Assembly: GCA_004764695.1 (NCBI GenBank)
Contig: SMSO01000031.1
Coordinates: 9,335,761 to 9,399,760 of the forward strand
DNA from: Schizochytrium sp. TIO01
Taxonomy: Eukaryota > Sar > Bigyra > Thraustochytrida > Thraustochytriidae
Length of the DNA stretch: 64,000 bases
Direction: 5' to 3'
Both the position numbers and the translations under genes were made by a program. The first letter of the stretch is position 1; each line of letters opens with the position of its first letter. Below are positions 1-9,433 of this stretch, in pieces. Under the pieces are notes generated by a model. That model saw only the letters and a program-made list of their open reading frames with translations. It was not told the DNA's origin and ran no database searches.

Positions 1-2551
1 GGTCTACTTAGCTGCGAGTTGCGACATACTGAGAACGTGTTTGCAATCACAATTTATAGTTATCACTTTTTACGTGATACAGGCTGAGATAATAAAATTA
101 TGGTCAAGACTTAGATTGTAATTGGAATGTCAAATACCTGTGGAGATAAGTAGGAGAAAATTATTCTAATACAATAATAAAAGTAAACTAATTCTACTAA
201 ACGCAACACTTGAAAAGAAGAAGAAACTATCGTTGACAACTCCTTAATCATTCTGAGAGAAATTGTTGCAGATGCATAAAATTTTAAAATCAATAATAGC
301 TGCTTGTTTTCAGCCATTTTTTTTAGAGCTGCAGTTTGATAAGCTTTATGTACGACTACAAACGTTGCTGATAATAATTGTATGAGAGGTGTTTTTAGGT
401 GCTGTTTAGTTAAGCACGGTCATCGCAGCACAGGTGTCATTGTTTTCTTGCCCAATGAATTATACGAGCAACTTCTAGAGTTGAGATTTTATCTGTCATT
501 AAATTCTAGTAACTATAATTGTTTGAGAACGGAGATTGTCTACACATTGAATTAGAGGTCTTTAGATTTATATATGCTTTAGCTCAAGTAACTTCAGTCT
601 TCGATTATGGACAGATCTAAGTATTCTCTATTGTGACCACTTGAATGACGAGGTAAAACTGGCCTGACAAAATCTTATTATAATAATTATTAATAAACAA
701 AACCAGGTAAGTAAGTAATCAGAGCTTCTTTCGGGGATGTCTCGCAGAGCAGACCATCGGTTGATTATTTTTTGTTCTTAAACACTAACTATGACGGGGG
801 AAGGGAAATGTTCAGATAGCAATGATGTTTGAACTCGTTCACCAACTCCTCTTTTAAAATTAAATTACTACATCGGCAAGGTTTAGCGTAGCTTGAAGCA
901 AACTGAGACCGCTTTGTCCTTTAAGTGTTATATATAAATACATAGCCTTCTCTATAAATTCAACGCTATACATACCTCTGTCTATCAAGGTCTACTTTGA
1001 AAAGTACTAGCACTTGAATTCTTCGAAAAAACAAAAACAAAAAAATTCATTCGGAATTGTATATGCCAAACCTAGCCCAATGCAAAATGGGTTTTTGTTG
1101 GTTTTGAAATAAGTTACTAAGGCATTATCTGCTGGTCTTGATAACAGCTCGCTAAATTGACCTATCACTCCAATAAACCTTCGGACATCGATTTCGTTCA
1201 ATAGATTCATCCCGCTCTGACCGTTCTTTTCTTTTCTTTTCTTTTCTTTTCCTTCTTCTTCTTCTTCTTCTCTACTAGTGATACCTTGATACCTAGGTAG
1301 GCCAGTCCAATAATATTATGGTTCATATTTTAACCTAGTGTTTTACTTACTTAGTAAGTAAGATCCTATGGTATCTATCCCGACATTCTCTAATACTAAC
1401 AATAGTGATGTAATTCTACGTTGTCCTGCTATATAGTTTCACACCCTCAGAATAAATAGTGGTATTACCTATTACCTCTAAACTTGGGTATCTAACTAAT
1501 CCTCTCTCACCAGTCAGAGGAAATTAAATTAGCTTAGTAAAACAATTACTCAGTGTGATTACTACCTGTGCCTAAGTATGTGCTACTTCTACTTCAACCT
1601 AAGTGAATGAATTGCGCATTCCTACCGATGCTTAATAGTAGTGTATAGGTTAGATACCCTAGCTAGATAGTAGGTACTTTGCGTCTTCTGAGGTAGTAAG
1701 CAGTGGGTGAGACTGTGAGAGTATGTGAGGTAATTTTCAACAACCAAAAGCTCATACTAGTAGCAGTACACTATGAGATGGTATTCCGTAAGAATAAAAC
1801 ACACTCTCTTTCTTTTTTCAAAGTAGTAGTACTAGTACTATTATTATGATTAGTAGTGGTAGTAGAAGTAAGTAAAAACTCCAGTCAAAACAACAAAAAA
1901 CTCATTTTAAACCAGTGGTAGATAGTAGTTACCTACTTTGTGCATAGGATCGGGACTTTATAATAAGCTTTTTACTAAGATTTTACCCTAGAAGGGCTGA
2001 TAGGAGTAGCTTCACCTCTGTCTACTAGCAGGCTTAACGCACCCTTTATAGAATACTCATCGATAAGATGACATCATATGAATAACTTCTCTAGCTAGAG
2101 TTTGATAAATGAACCTAAATGAAGGGAAGTGAATTTAAAAACCTAACTTCAAAGACCCTATTTCTTCTTCTATTATAATCATTATTATAATTATGATTAG
2201 GCCTATATTAGAACATTGCTACTACTAATATTATTCATTTTTATTACTTATAATTAAGTTTTTTTCTTTTCTTTTTTTTAATTAAAAAAATATAGGCAGA
2301 AAGAAAAATAAAGAAAGAATATAGACAGACTAAAATAGATACTGGAAAACTATATATAACATAGTGAGACTATATTGTATAGTAATAGAGTGAAATTAAT
2401 AAAATGAATGATTATTCAATTGATCACTCAATTATTCAACAAACAAACAAACAAGAGTCGTCTTGCTCGTGGCAGCCTCCTTCCAGCTGCGCGTGTCGGA
2501 GCACTGGCGCGTAGGCTTCTGAAGGACTTGCTTGCGACGTAGCAGAAGCCA
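1..2551. other. AT-rich intergenic DNA, no supported gene
   Basis: I see no credible coding region here. The sequence is AT-rich, with homopolymer and pyrimidine runs, TAGGTA-type motifs (for example near 1291-1304 and 1665-1676) and short stop-riddled frames. A minus-strand frame at 1007-1210 contains DVRRFIGVIGQFSELLSR, which faintly recalls the end of a gypsy-type reverse transcriptase, but it is too short to assign. The last about 100 bases are less AT-rich and probably hold the promoter and 5' leader of the gene at 2552. Confidence 0.6.
1225..1273. repeat. CTTTT/CTT pyrimidine microsatellite
   Basis: Several CTTTT units are followed by about seven CTT units, giving an almost pure pyrimidine tract on the plus strand. 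It lies in non-coding DNA. Confidence 0.85.
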
Positions 2552-4612
2552 ATGCAGCGGCTAGGTGGGACCCCTGTCGGTGGCTCTCCCGAACAGTCGG
2601 CGGGCTCTTTCGAAGACAGCATCAATAACCGGAATCGAAGGCACAGCACTGGCGCTGCTTTTTCTCCCTCTTCTTCACTCCCTGCTTCGTCCCCCGCTGC
2701 TGCTGCTGGTCCTTCTTCCTCCTCTTCAACTTCTGTTTCGTCTTCTCCACTCACCTCCTTTACTCCTTCGTTCCCTGCTCCTCCTTCTTCTAAAACCTCT
2801 TCAGCCTCTTCTGTCAGCAGTGCCAAAAATGTGGTGTCTTCTTCAGTGGGAAACAATGAACAGCGCAAAGCAATTCCAGAGGCAGTAAGTTCATACGGCG
2901 CTGTTCTCAGCACTCTGAGCGGCCTGCTTGAAGTTCTTAGCGACCCATCCCAACTTGAGCTTGAGGAGCTGCAAGAAGAGGAAATTCAAAGACTTTTGAA
3001 GGAATGTGAACAAGCACTGGCAGCTCGATCTGGAGCCACTGGAGGCCATTCGGGAACCTCAAGCTCCAGTAGTAGCAGTGGAAACACCAATAACCACACT
3101 ACTATGACGAAAAAGCATCCTTCGATTAAGGAAAATCCCAACGATATCAAGGTTCTTATTGTTGACGATGAAGAAGTTGCAGCACGTCTGATGTCTAATC
3201 AGCTTGCACAACTAAAAATCCGAAACGAGTGGGTCCTTAGTGGCAAAGATGCGCTCAACCGTCTATATGCTTCACCAGAGGAGTTCGACCTTGTTCTCTG
3301 CGATGTCAATATGCCTGGCCTCAGTGGCAGTGATGTGCTCGTGCGGATCCTCAAGCAAAAGCAGATTCGTGATATTCCCATCGTCATGGTTTCAACAGAC
3401 GACGATCTTGATAAAGCAAAGGAACTCGTGAGCGCAGGCGCAAAGGACTATATCGTCAAACCCGTAACACAGATTGCGCTGGTATCTATGTCGCTTAAAG
3501 TTAACGGATGGCGCCAGGAAAGCTCTACAAGACACCTGAAAGCAGTCTATGATATTACCTCAGGACTTCTCGTCAACGTGCGCCTTATTCTCGATCCAAA
3601 GCCCGGTGAGCAGCTACCGGATCTCCCCCAGTCCGTGGGACCTGGCGAGACTTCTTCGGGCCTCCTCAGCGATATTGATACTGATGATGTTCTTGTTCAA
3701 AACCTCATCAGCTCAATGAGTGCAGACCAGGTCGAAATTATCAAGGGTGTAGTTCAAGAGGCGTCTCTCCCAATGTGCAATCTACTGGGCGTCTCTAAGT
3801 CAGCCATTCAACAAGGATCCATCAATATCTTTGATTTTATTGCAGAGGAAGATCGCGCGACGCTAAAACAGCAACTCAAGGAATCGATTTTTGCGCAAAA
3901 CGATGAACGCCCCCATGAAAGGAAGATGCTTTGGCGCTGGCTAGATATTAACCAGTCCGAACTTCCGGTTGTTGGCAGCTGGATTCGCGTGGGTCCTGCT
4001 GCTGAACGACAGGTTCTAATTGAGAGCTCCTCACTGCTTCCAACCTTGATGCTCAAACGTGAAAAGGAAATGCGTGCCGATGCGGAGCGCAAAAAACAAG
4101 AGGCTGAGCAAGGTCGTGACTCCGCCCGTGCTGAGGCTAAGGCAGCAGCAATGGAGAGCCAGCGCCTCAAGGCTGATCTTAGCGTTACGAAGAAGACAGC
4201 AACTAGTGTACAACGAGAGCTCAATTCTATGCTTGGTATCCTACCTGACTTTCACAAAATGCTCAATGAGAACCCTCATGTGCTTACCTGGCGAATTGAA
4301 GTTGCAACGGGTAAAATTGATTTTGTCTCCAAAACTTCATGCCTTCAAATTCTTCACTACACGGATACTGAGGTTGTGGGTCATAACAATTCAGACTTTC
4401 TCCACCCTGATGACGCAGAGCTTGTCCGTTCAAGCTTTCAAGATACCAAAAAGGCCGTCCGGATTCGTCGATTCAATAAAGAGGGAGACACCGTTTGGCT
4501 TGAGTCACGTCCCTATGCTTGGTGGGACACGGCGTGCTCAATTGTTATTGTGACCGAATATGACATTACACGTTTTCATGGGGTTGGTGAATCGGTAACT
4601 GAAAATCATTGA
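2552..4612 (+). CDS. Response-regulator receiver protein with C-terminal PAS domain
   Basis: An intact 686-residue frame. Residues 1-100 are Ser/Pro/Ala-rich and probably disordered. A receiver domain spans about 199-320. Its acidic pair is D205-D206 in VLIVDDEE, the phospho-acceptor is D251 in LCDVNMPG, the switch Ser/Thr are S281-T282 and the conserved Lys is K303 in DYIVKP, so all phosphotransfer residues are present. Residues about 400-490 may be a weak PAS-like fold (NIFDFIAEEDRATL). A Glu/Arg/Ala-rich coiled coil follows (about 500-555), then a clearer PAS domain at about 565-680 (FLHPDDAELV, WLESRPYAW). There is no histidine-kinase, HPt or DNA-binding domain, so its output is unknown. 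I infer a cytosolic or nuclear phosphorelay or signalling protein. No kinase gene is nearby. The start is the first ATG of the open frame. Confidence 0.85.
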   Translation: MQRLGGTPVGGSPEQSAGSFEDSINNRNRRHSTGAAFSPSSSLPASSPAAAAGPSSSSSTSVSSSPLTSFTPSFPAPPSSKTSSASSVSSAKNVVSSSVGNNEQRKAIPEAVSSYGAVLSTLSGLLEVLSDPSQLELEELQEEEIQRLLKECEQALAARSGATGGHSGTSSSSSSSGNTNNHTTMTKKHPSIKENPNDIKVLIVDDEEVAARLMSNQLAQLKIRNEWVLSGKDALNRLYASPEEFDLVLCDVNMPGLSGSDVLVRILKQKQIRDIPIVMVSTDDDLDKAKELVSAGAKDYIVKPVTQIALVSMSLKVNGWRQESSTRHLKAVYDITSGLLVNVRLILDPKPGEQLPDLPQSVGPGETSSGLLSDIDTDDVLVQNLISSMSADQVEIIKGVVQEASLPMCNLLGVSKSAIQQGSINIFDFIAEEDRATLKQQLKESIFAQNDERPHERKMLWRWLDINQSELPVVGSWIRVGPAAERQVLIESSSLLPTLMLKREKEMRADAERKKQEAEQGRDSARAEAKAAAMESQRLKADLSVTKKTATSVQRELNSMLGILPDFHKMLNENPHVLTWRIEVATGKIDFVSKTSCLQILHYTDTEVVGHNNSDFLHPDDAELVRSSFQDTKKAVRIRRFNKEGDTVWLESRPYAWWDTACSIVIVTEYDITRFHGVGESVTENH

Positions 4613-6281
4613 TCACAGCCGTTTCCATGTCTGAAAGAGACGTTTTTTTTTTTTTGTGGCTTGTGAACAAAAGTATTCTGAATCTGTGAATCTTTTCTTC
4701 CTCGTTCGCATCGATGCCCAAACATGGCTGTCTCCCACGTTTCGTCAGCGTCTTTCATCCCGTCTGCGAAGTTGCTGAGAGACTAGTAGGCACTATTTAA
4801 AGCTTGCTTCTGGGTCTCTTCTAGTAACAAGCCTGCGTTTATCCTAGTGCTTTCTCCATACCCATATATATACGTATAGATGTATATGCTTTTGTCCCAG
4901 GCGTGACTGTTACCTGCTCTACTTGAACGAGCTTATTGTAAAGGCTTCATATCTGTTTCATAAATTGGGGTTGCGCCCCTGGTGCGGATCTGTCTCTTTT
5001 TCTTTTACTAACACCGTGGGCATTTTTAAGTAGATGGATGGTGGTATTGAGATATCATTTCTCAATACCTGCTGCATATTAATTTGCGTACTGTGCTGCT
5101 CTTATTTTGAACACGAAGCATGGGTGCATGCTGCGACATCTATCACCAACCTTTTTTTAGTGCCGGTGGAAACTTACCTTTCTGGCAAGTCTCTCGTTTG
5201 CTTCTGCGAAGCATTAAGACACCACCCTTCCTATTGTACATACCTGCACACTTATCAGAGACTTTTTTTGGTGCTCATCATCTAATGCCATTTGAATTGT
5301 TAAAAGTTGTGCGCGTTCTGAACCTTCTTTCTTTTCCTGAAGGTGTATGAAACGATTGCAAAGTAACTTTCCCAGACTCATCAATGTGCGCACCGTTTGT
5401 GAGCCAATATTTTGTTTGTGTGTTTTTGCTGGTATTATGGAAGTAGTTGAAAGTTGTGTTTCAGTCTCCCTCTTTCGACCATGGTCTCAATTACATTTCT
5501 CGCTCACTCTGTTTGTCGCTGTTTTCTCAATCTCAATCGGTCGGGATTGACAAATGCCCTCTTCTTCATCTCTGCTCTTTCTGCTCATTTTCGTCTTTCT
5601 TTTTTTGACCAGAGGTTTCTGGCTCATATGCCTAACCTCTATCCATTTTTGTTGTCTTCTTCTCTACTGTAGACCGAAAATGTCGCTACGTATATGCGAG
5701 CACTTCTTTAATCTATTTACCTTCCGTCTACAACCTTATCGAGGCTCGCTTTCTTGCACATTCTATTCATCATAATCTTCGATCTTCCAATACTCGCTAC
5801 TATCATGGTACCTTCAGACTGTTCTGCACAGAAAAGAAGGATAATTCATTCGAGGCAATATTCAGGGAAGACATGCGGGGATGACTCGCATCTCCTTGCG
5901 TTCTTTGCTGTGATTGCTGGTTTTGCTCTGTTGCTAACTTCCACAGATACGGTATTAGTGTTTTTTTGATTTTTTTAAATAGATGCACGGTCATTCAACA
6001 TCTATCCCCAGCATCTCTTAATCAATGCGGGTGAATCTTATGGCGTAGACAGTGCCTGTAAGCTACAAAGCTGAGATTCATCCTATTTTCAGTGTCTTGT
6101 GCAGGTAGATGTCGCGTCTTTCTTCCCATTCTCAAGCAAGGGCACTTGTATATGCCTTGCTTATCATTCAATTCTATGTCTACTTTTTGCAATAACAATC
6201 CAGCGAAATTGATATTTTAATTTTAGGAAGCTTAGTGCTTGAATCATGCAATGTTGTCTGCACCCAAGATTAAGTGAAAGT

Positions 6282-6303
6282 ATGACCATATATATATGGT
6301 CAT
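6282..6303. repeat. 22-bp perfect palindrome
   Basis: The sequence reads ATGACC, then an alternating A/T core, then GGTCAT, and equals its own reverse complement over 22 bases. It lies about 220 bp downstream of the ketoreductase stop codon, between two convergent genes. It could act in 3'-end formation, be a protein-binding site, or be chance in AT-rich DNA. Confidence 0.7.
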
Positions 6304-6372
6304 GTTTTGTTCTTCCTTTTGACTCAGAAAATCATATTTACATATTTTCAGCTAAATCTTCGTTTCCATACA

Positions 6373-6445
6373 CCGTCTCGCAATAGGGAGACGGAGTTGT
6401 AGAGACGGCAAGGCTCAAAACAAAGCCTCCACTCCGAGGGAGCCG
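6373..6445 (-). other. Cluster of short hairpins in the probable 3' UTR of the ketoreductase gene
   Basis: There are three adjacent potential stem-loops. CCGTCTC (6373-6379) pairs with GAGACGG (6388-6394) around an 8-base loop. AGGCT pairs with AGCCT around the CAAAACAA stretch. CTCC pairs with GGAG near 6430-6441. They start about 75 bases beyond the ketoreductase stop. Strand and function are inferred only from position. Confidence 0.35.
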
Positions 6446-6521
6446 TTTAGCACCTTCACTTATTTTACCTGGATATTCAGCCATCCAATACAAAATGGTT
6501 TTTCGGAGTCTTCAAAATTAT

Positions 6522-7655
6522 TTAGTGATTACTCGTGGAAGAGGTTACTTCCGCAACAAGCTTTCTACCATATGGAGCGGCACAGTAATCTGCCCAAACA
6601 TTGAACGCAAGCATCGCAAGAGCTACGACCGGGGACAAGATTATTTCTACAGGAGCCCACCTTCCACGAGGCGTTATGTTAACGGAGCTTGAAATGAGGA
6701 GATTCTGAATGACATCAGGGGAAGGCAGGTGGTACTCTCCGTGTGCCAAGCCACTCAGCAATGTTTTCACGACAGACTCGGCAGAATAGATATCAGGGGG
6801 GCTGATTTGAGAGGTTTCTTTGGGTTTGCTTTTGTTTTCCTCCTTGAAACCAGGCGTATCCGTATCGGGTGGGTAGGCGATGTGAACACTAATTCCTGTA
6901 CCTTTCAGTTCATTCCGCAAAACATCGGAAAGGCCACGCAAAGCGGATTTGGTGGGAGCATACGATGCATATCCCAAGAATGCAGCACTAGCAACTGCCG
7001 ACGACAAGAAAACTATTTCACCTTTAGTTGCGCGTTCAACCATCATAGATGCTACAGTTTTAGCACAATGAACACTTCCCATATAGTTGATCATCATAGT
7101 ATCGTAAAAGATTGAGGGGTCTTGTTCGAGAAAGTAACCGGGCTGAGATCTGCCTGCTGCATGAATCAGTACCTGAATTGGCGCCCCATCTTGGAGACTT
7201 TCTGCCTTTTCCATTGCGGCTTGCACTTTAGCGTAATCAACTACATCTACAGAAACAGTCTGAACGTTTTCGCCTATTTGACTTTTGGCGTTAGCAAGCT
7301 TCCCCTCGTTACGTGCCATAATTGTCACCTTGGCACCGAGGCGATGGAACGCTTTTGCTAGTTCGAAGCCCATTCCTTCAGAACCTCCAGTGACAACGAC
7401 GTGCTTTCCAGCATACTGTGACAAAGGAGGTTAATGTAAAAAAGGGTGTGTTGATTTTATGTTGCTACTTATGTGAGTGTTTCTGTCATTGCAATCATGT
7501 GTAGCAGTTTCCATTGCTTGAACAAGCGAGTTTGCACGCTGGGAACATACCTTCTTCTTCATGTCTACTTTTCTAAAGTAAAGTTGGCATGCAACGATGG
7601 GAAGGGCTAGAGCCCCAAGCACACATATCGTGGCTACAATAGATGAGTCAAGCAT
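6522..7655 (-). CDS. KDSR: 3-ketodihydrosphingosine reductase (two exons)
   Basis: A short-chain dehydrogenase that reduces 3-ketosphinganine to sphinganine with NADPH, the second step of sphingolipid synthesis at the ER. Exon 1 (7655-7551) encodes 35 residues with an N-terminal membrane segment (ATICVLGALALPIVACQLYF). Exon 2 (7415-6522) holds the Rossmann motif TGGSEGMG, an NYMGS segment, the catalytic Ser (FLSSAV), the YAPTK Tyr/Lys pair and YPPDTDTPGF, a hallmark of this family. A hydrophobic stretch lies near the C-terminus. Joining the exons keeps frame at lysine codons and gives 332 residues, the usual length for the family. An apparent Met at 7424 is a TTG codon inside the intron, which confirms that the N-terminus comes from exon 1. 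Confidence 0.92.
7416..7550 (-). other. Spliceosomal intron in the ketodihydrosphingosine reductase gene
   Basis: On the minus strand the intron begins GTATGT right after three Lys codons and ends CCTCCTTTGTCACAG just before the codons for YAGKH. It is 135 bp, phase 0, with a pyrimidine-rich 3' end. It is the only intron I can support in this window. Confidence 0.88.
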
Positions 7656-8179
7656 TGTAAGTCGAAACGGCCAGGCGTCTAAAGACGCAATAGCTGTTGC
7701 TCCCCGCTCGCTCCGCTATCAGGAGGCTTGTGCTCTGTTGCAAGTTTGCAAAGTGATATGACTACTCCATACATATACTTCTAACTAGGTACTATGGGTG
7801 CTTACTAGAAGTATTACCTAGCAGCAGTCCACAGTTTGCTCAAAATAGCGTCGTCGACTAGCACCCCGGGCGCACCTACTGGGAGGTGGCTTTTCCTCAA
7901 TGACGCACGAATATCCAAGAACTCAACCAACCAGAGTACTTTCATGAGATATCTCACTGCGAGGTGACCCATAGTACTGTGTGGTTTCTACTCCGCGTCA
8001 GACACATGCTTAAATCTTTTCAAAACATGAAGTAATTGCTACCTTCTACTGGTAGTAAATGTCAATTTTGAGTTCTACTGCCAGTGTACCTCTGAAAATG
8101 TTAGAGCTGCTGATAAATTATAATTATTTAGGTCTTTCAGTTGTTTTAATTTAAAAAGAATTGGAGCCTAGGTAAGAAA
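7656..8179. other. Intergenic region upstream of the ketodihydrosphingosine reductase gene
   Basis: The minus-strand promoter of the reductase gene should lie in the first few hundred bases. TAGGTA-type motifs occur near 7784-7820. I see no gene. Confidence 0.45.
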
Positions 8180-8239
8180 ATGGAATGGCTAAGGAACCAA
8201 CAAGCTCCAAACACTGCAAGTAAAGGAAACCTTCAATAC

Positions 8240-8535
8240 AAGCCAGCAAAGTACTTCACCCAAAAGTTTGGTGTCTCAGGAGGCACCCTTCGGGTACTTC
8301 CCTGGAGGCAATTGGATATACACACGTGACAACATTGAGCGCACTTTGGCTGCGGTTTGCGAGTAACGCGGCCATCACCTACGCCATAGTGTCCTCTGTC
8401 AAATAAAAAGAGGATTTCAAACGCCAGGTTGGTGATCTTCAGCGTGCCTACCCAGACGCCTCCGCAATTTCAAAGACAGTGGTAGCGGGGTCAACTTCAA
8501 GAAGCCAGGCTTTCCCGCCCTACTGGACTACCGGT
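8240..8535 (+). pseudogene. IS607 serine recombinase (TnpA-like) fragment
   Basis: The helix-turn-helix portion is closed by TGA at 8327. The catalytic portion resumes near 8365 and has an internal TAA at 8404, just before KEDFKRQ, followed by a frame change before KDSGSG near 8466. In intact relatives these motifs are continuous and catalyse DNA strand exchange by a serine-DNA link. The fragment covers roughly the N-terminal two thirds of such a recombinase. Confidence 0.8.
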
Positions 8536-8559
8536 ATGCACTGCAAGCTTGCACTTTGG

Positions 8560-8850
8560 CTCTGTGGAAGCTACAGTGTTATCCTTTTGTCTAAATTTGA
8601 AGCCTCAACAAGGTAACAAGACGGATAAAATCAGGACAGCCCGAATGGTGTATCGTTAGCTTCCGACAAGCGCTCACTCACATAGCCGAGTCTTCCCCTA
8701 CCAGTGGTCTAAACTGTTGCACTTTAAAACCATGCAATGAATGTGGTAACATCCACGACAAGTTATGAACATCCAAGGTTTTCAAATACCCAAATGCAAA
8801 CACGTAGCTGATTGTGATATTCACGCTGCCAGAGGCATCTTTTTACGCTA
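8560..8850 (+). pseudogene. TnpB/Fanzor-like RNA-guided nuclease C-terminal fragment
   Basis: Frame 8622-8765 is open and runs through SFRQAL to CNECGNIH, the first half of the zinc ribbon. A TGA at 8766 and a frameshift near 8793 follow. The second Cys pair is damaged: one position reads Tyr in FKYP and the other is found only in the shifted frame. The last motif reads D-C-D-I-H-A-A-R where the family has D-R-D-x-N-A-A-R. These changes fit single transitions of CGT to TGT and similar decay. About three quarters of the protein is absent. Confidence 0.75.
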
Positions 8851-9028
8851 GACATGAATTAATTACAAATTGTCTTTGAGACACGGGTCAGTTTTTAACT
8901 CGCGTCCGCGATTGGGCCTTGACCCCACGTCACCATAGAAAATGCACCTTTTGCAAATTTTATGGGCCAATCTCTAAGTGATGAAATGCAATGATGTGTA
9001 CGTCGACTTTGGGTATCAGTCTATGCCG

Positions 9029-9430
9029 ATGCTGAGATATCCAGTTGATTGAAAGGACTAGTGGACAAGATATTGCTAGAGATCTAGGCGTTCCATTGCA
9101 AGACCTCATGGATTTAGGACCTTTATAGGCATAGAACTAGACAACCAGACTTGGGTGATTGAGAAGCCATGAGCCGAAAGCGTGCATACATATTAAGTAT
9201 GGTACAACTTTTATTAAATGGTTGAATAGGTTGAATTAACCTAACTTCGTCATCTCTATCTAACACAGGTCAAGCATATCTTAGCCCAAATGAATCGATC
9301 TGTCTTGGAATTTATTTCACAAGGACAGCAGTTCGCTAACTCTCAAAATCAATCTCTTAATGCCTTTAGTCGAGACTCCTGCCTTCTCTTCATAGTCAAC
9401 CACCAGCTGATCAAATTCATCCTTCAGCAG
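9029..9430 (+). mobile_element. MITE-like element, copy A (402 bp)
   Basis: Bounded by ATGCTGA on the left and TCAGCAG on the right, and flanked by a 3-bp direct repeat CCG (9026-9028 and 9431-9433). It shares blocks with the other copies in the same order: ACTAGTGGACAAGA near the left end, GGTTGAATTAACCTAAC, GGACAGCAGTTCGCTAACTC, and the CTTCATAGTCAACC region near the right end. The left end reads TSGQDIARD, then LGVPL, in one frame. It lies about 180 bp beyond the IS607 relic. Confidence 0.8.
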
Positions 9431-9433
9431 CCG

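Larger units (their letters stand above)
4613..6521. other. Intergenic region between convergent genes
   Basis: This 1.9-kb region lies between the 3' ends of the receiver/PAS gene and the ketoreductase gene. It is pyrimidine-rich on the plus strand. The small open frames here (for example 5034-5285, 5554-5775) look like hydrophobic chance translations of T-rich DNA. A 22-bp perfect palindrome and a cluster of short hairpins are listed separately. Confidence 0.5.
8180..8850 (+). pseudogene. Decayed IS607-type transposon: serine recombinase plus TnpB/Fanzor-like nuclease remnant
   Basis: Three parts lie in the order typical of IS607 elements. (1) 8180-8329 is an ATG-started frame of 49 codons with YFTQKFGVSGGTLR, matching the MerR-like helix-turn-helix of IS607 recombinases. 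(2) About 8365-8535 has TYAIVSS, where the first Ser of VSS is the catalytic position, then KEDFKRQ, LQRAYPDA and, after a frameshift, DSGSGVNFKKPGF, a typical resolvase core. (3) About 8560-8850 has LLSKFEAS, SFRQAL, the zinc-ribbon half CNECGNIH, and in a shifted frame DCDIHAARGIFLR, matching the DRDxNAAR RuvC motif at the C-terminus of TnpB/Fanzor nucleases. At least three frameshifts and several stops are present. Most of the recombinase C-terminus and the nuclease N-terminus are missing. It cannot be active. Family assignment is by motif recognition only. Confidence 0.82.

Noticed and set aside
1007-1210. Retrotransposon reverse-transcriptase fragment
   Set aside because: Only DVRRFIGVIGQF weakly resembles the gypsy FxGxxxxY region. 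No catalytic motif or neighbouring domain is present.
2428-2913. Acidic 161-codon minus-strand frame
   Set aside because: It is the antisense of the Ser-rich N-terminus of the receiver/PAS gene. Its poly-Glu comes from TCC/TCT serine codons.
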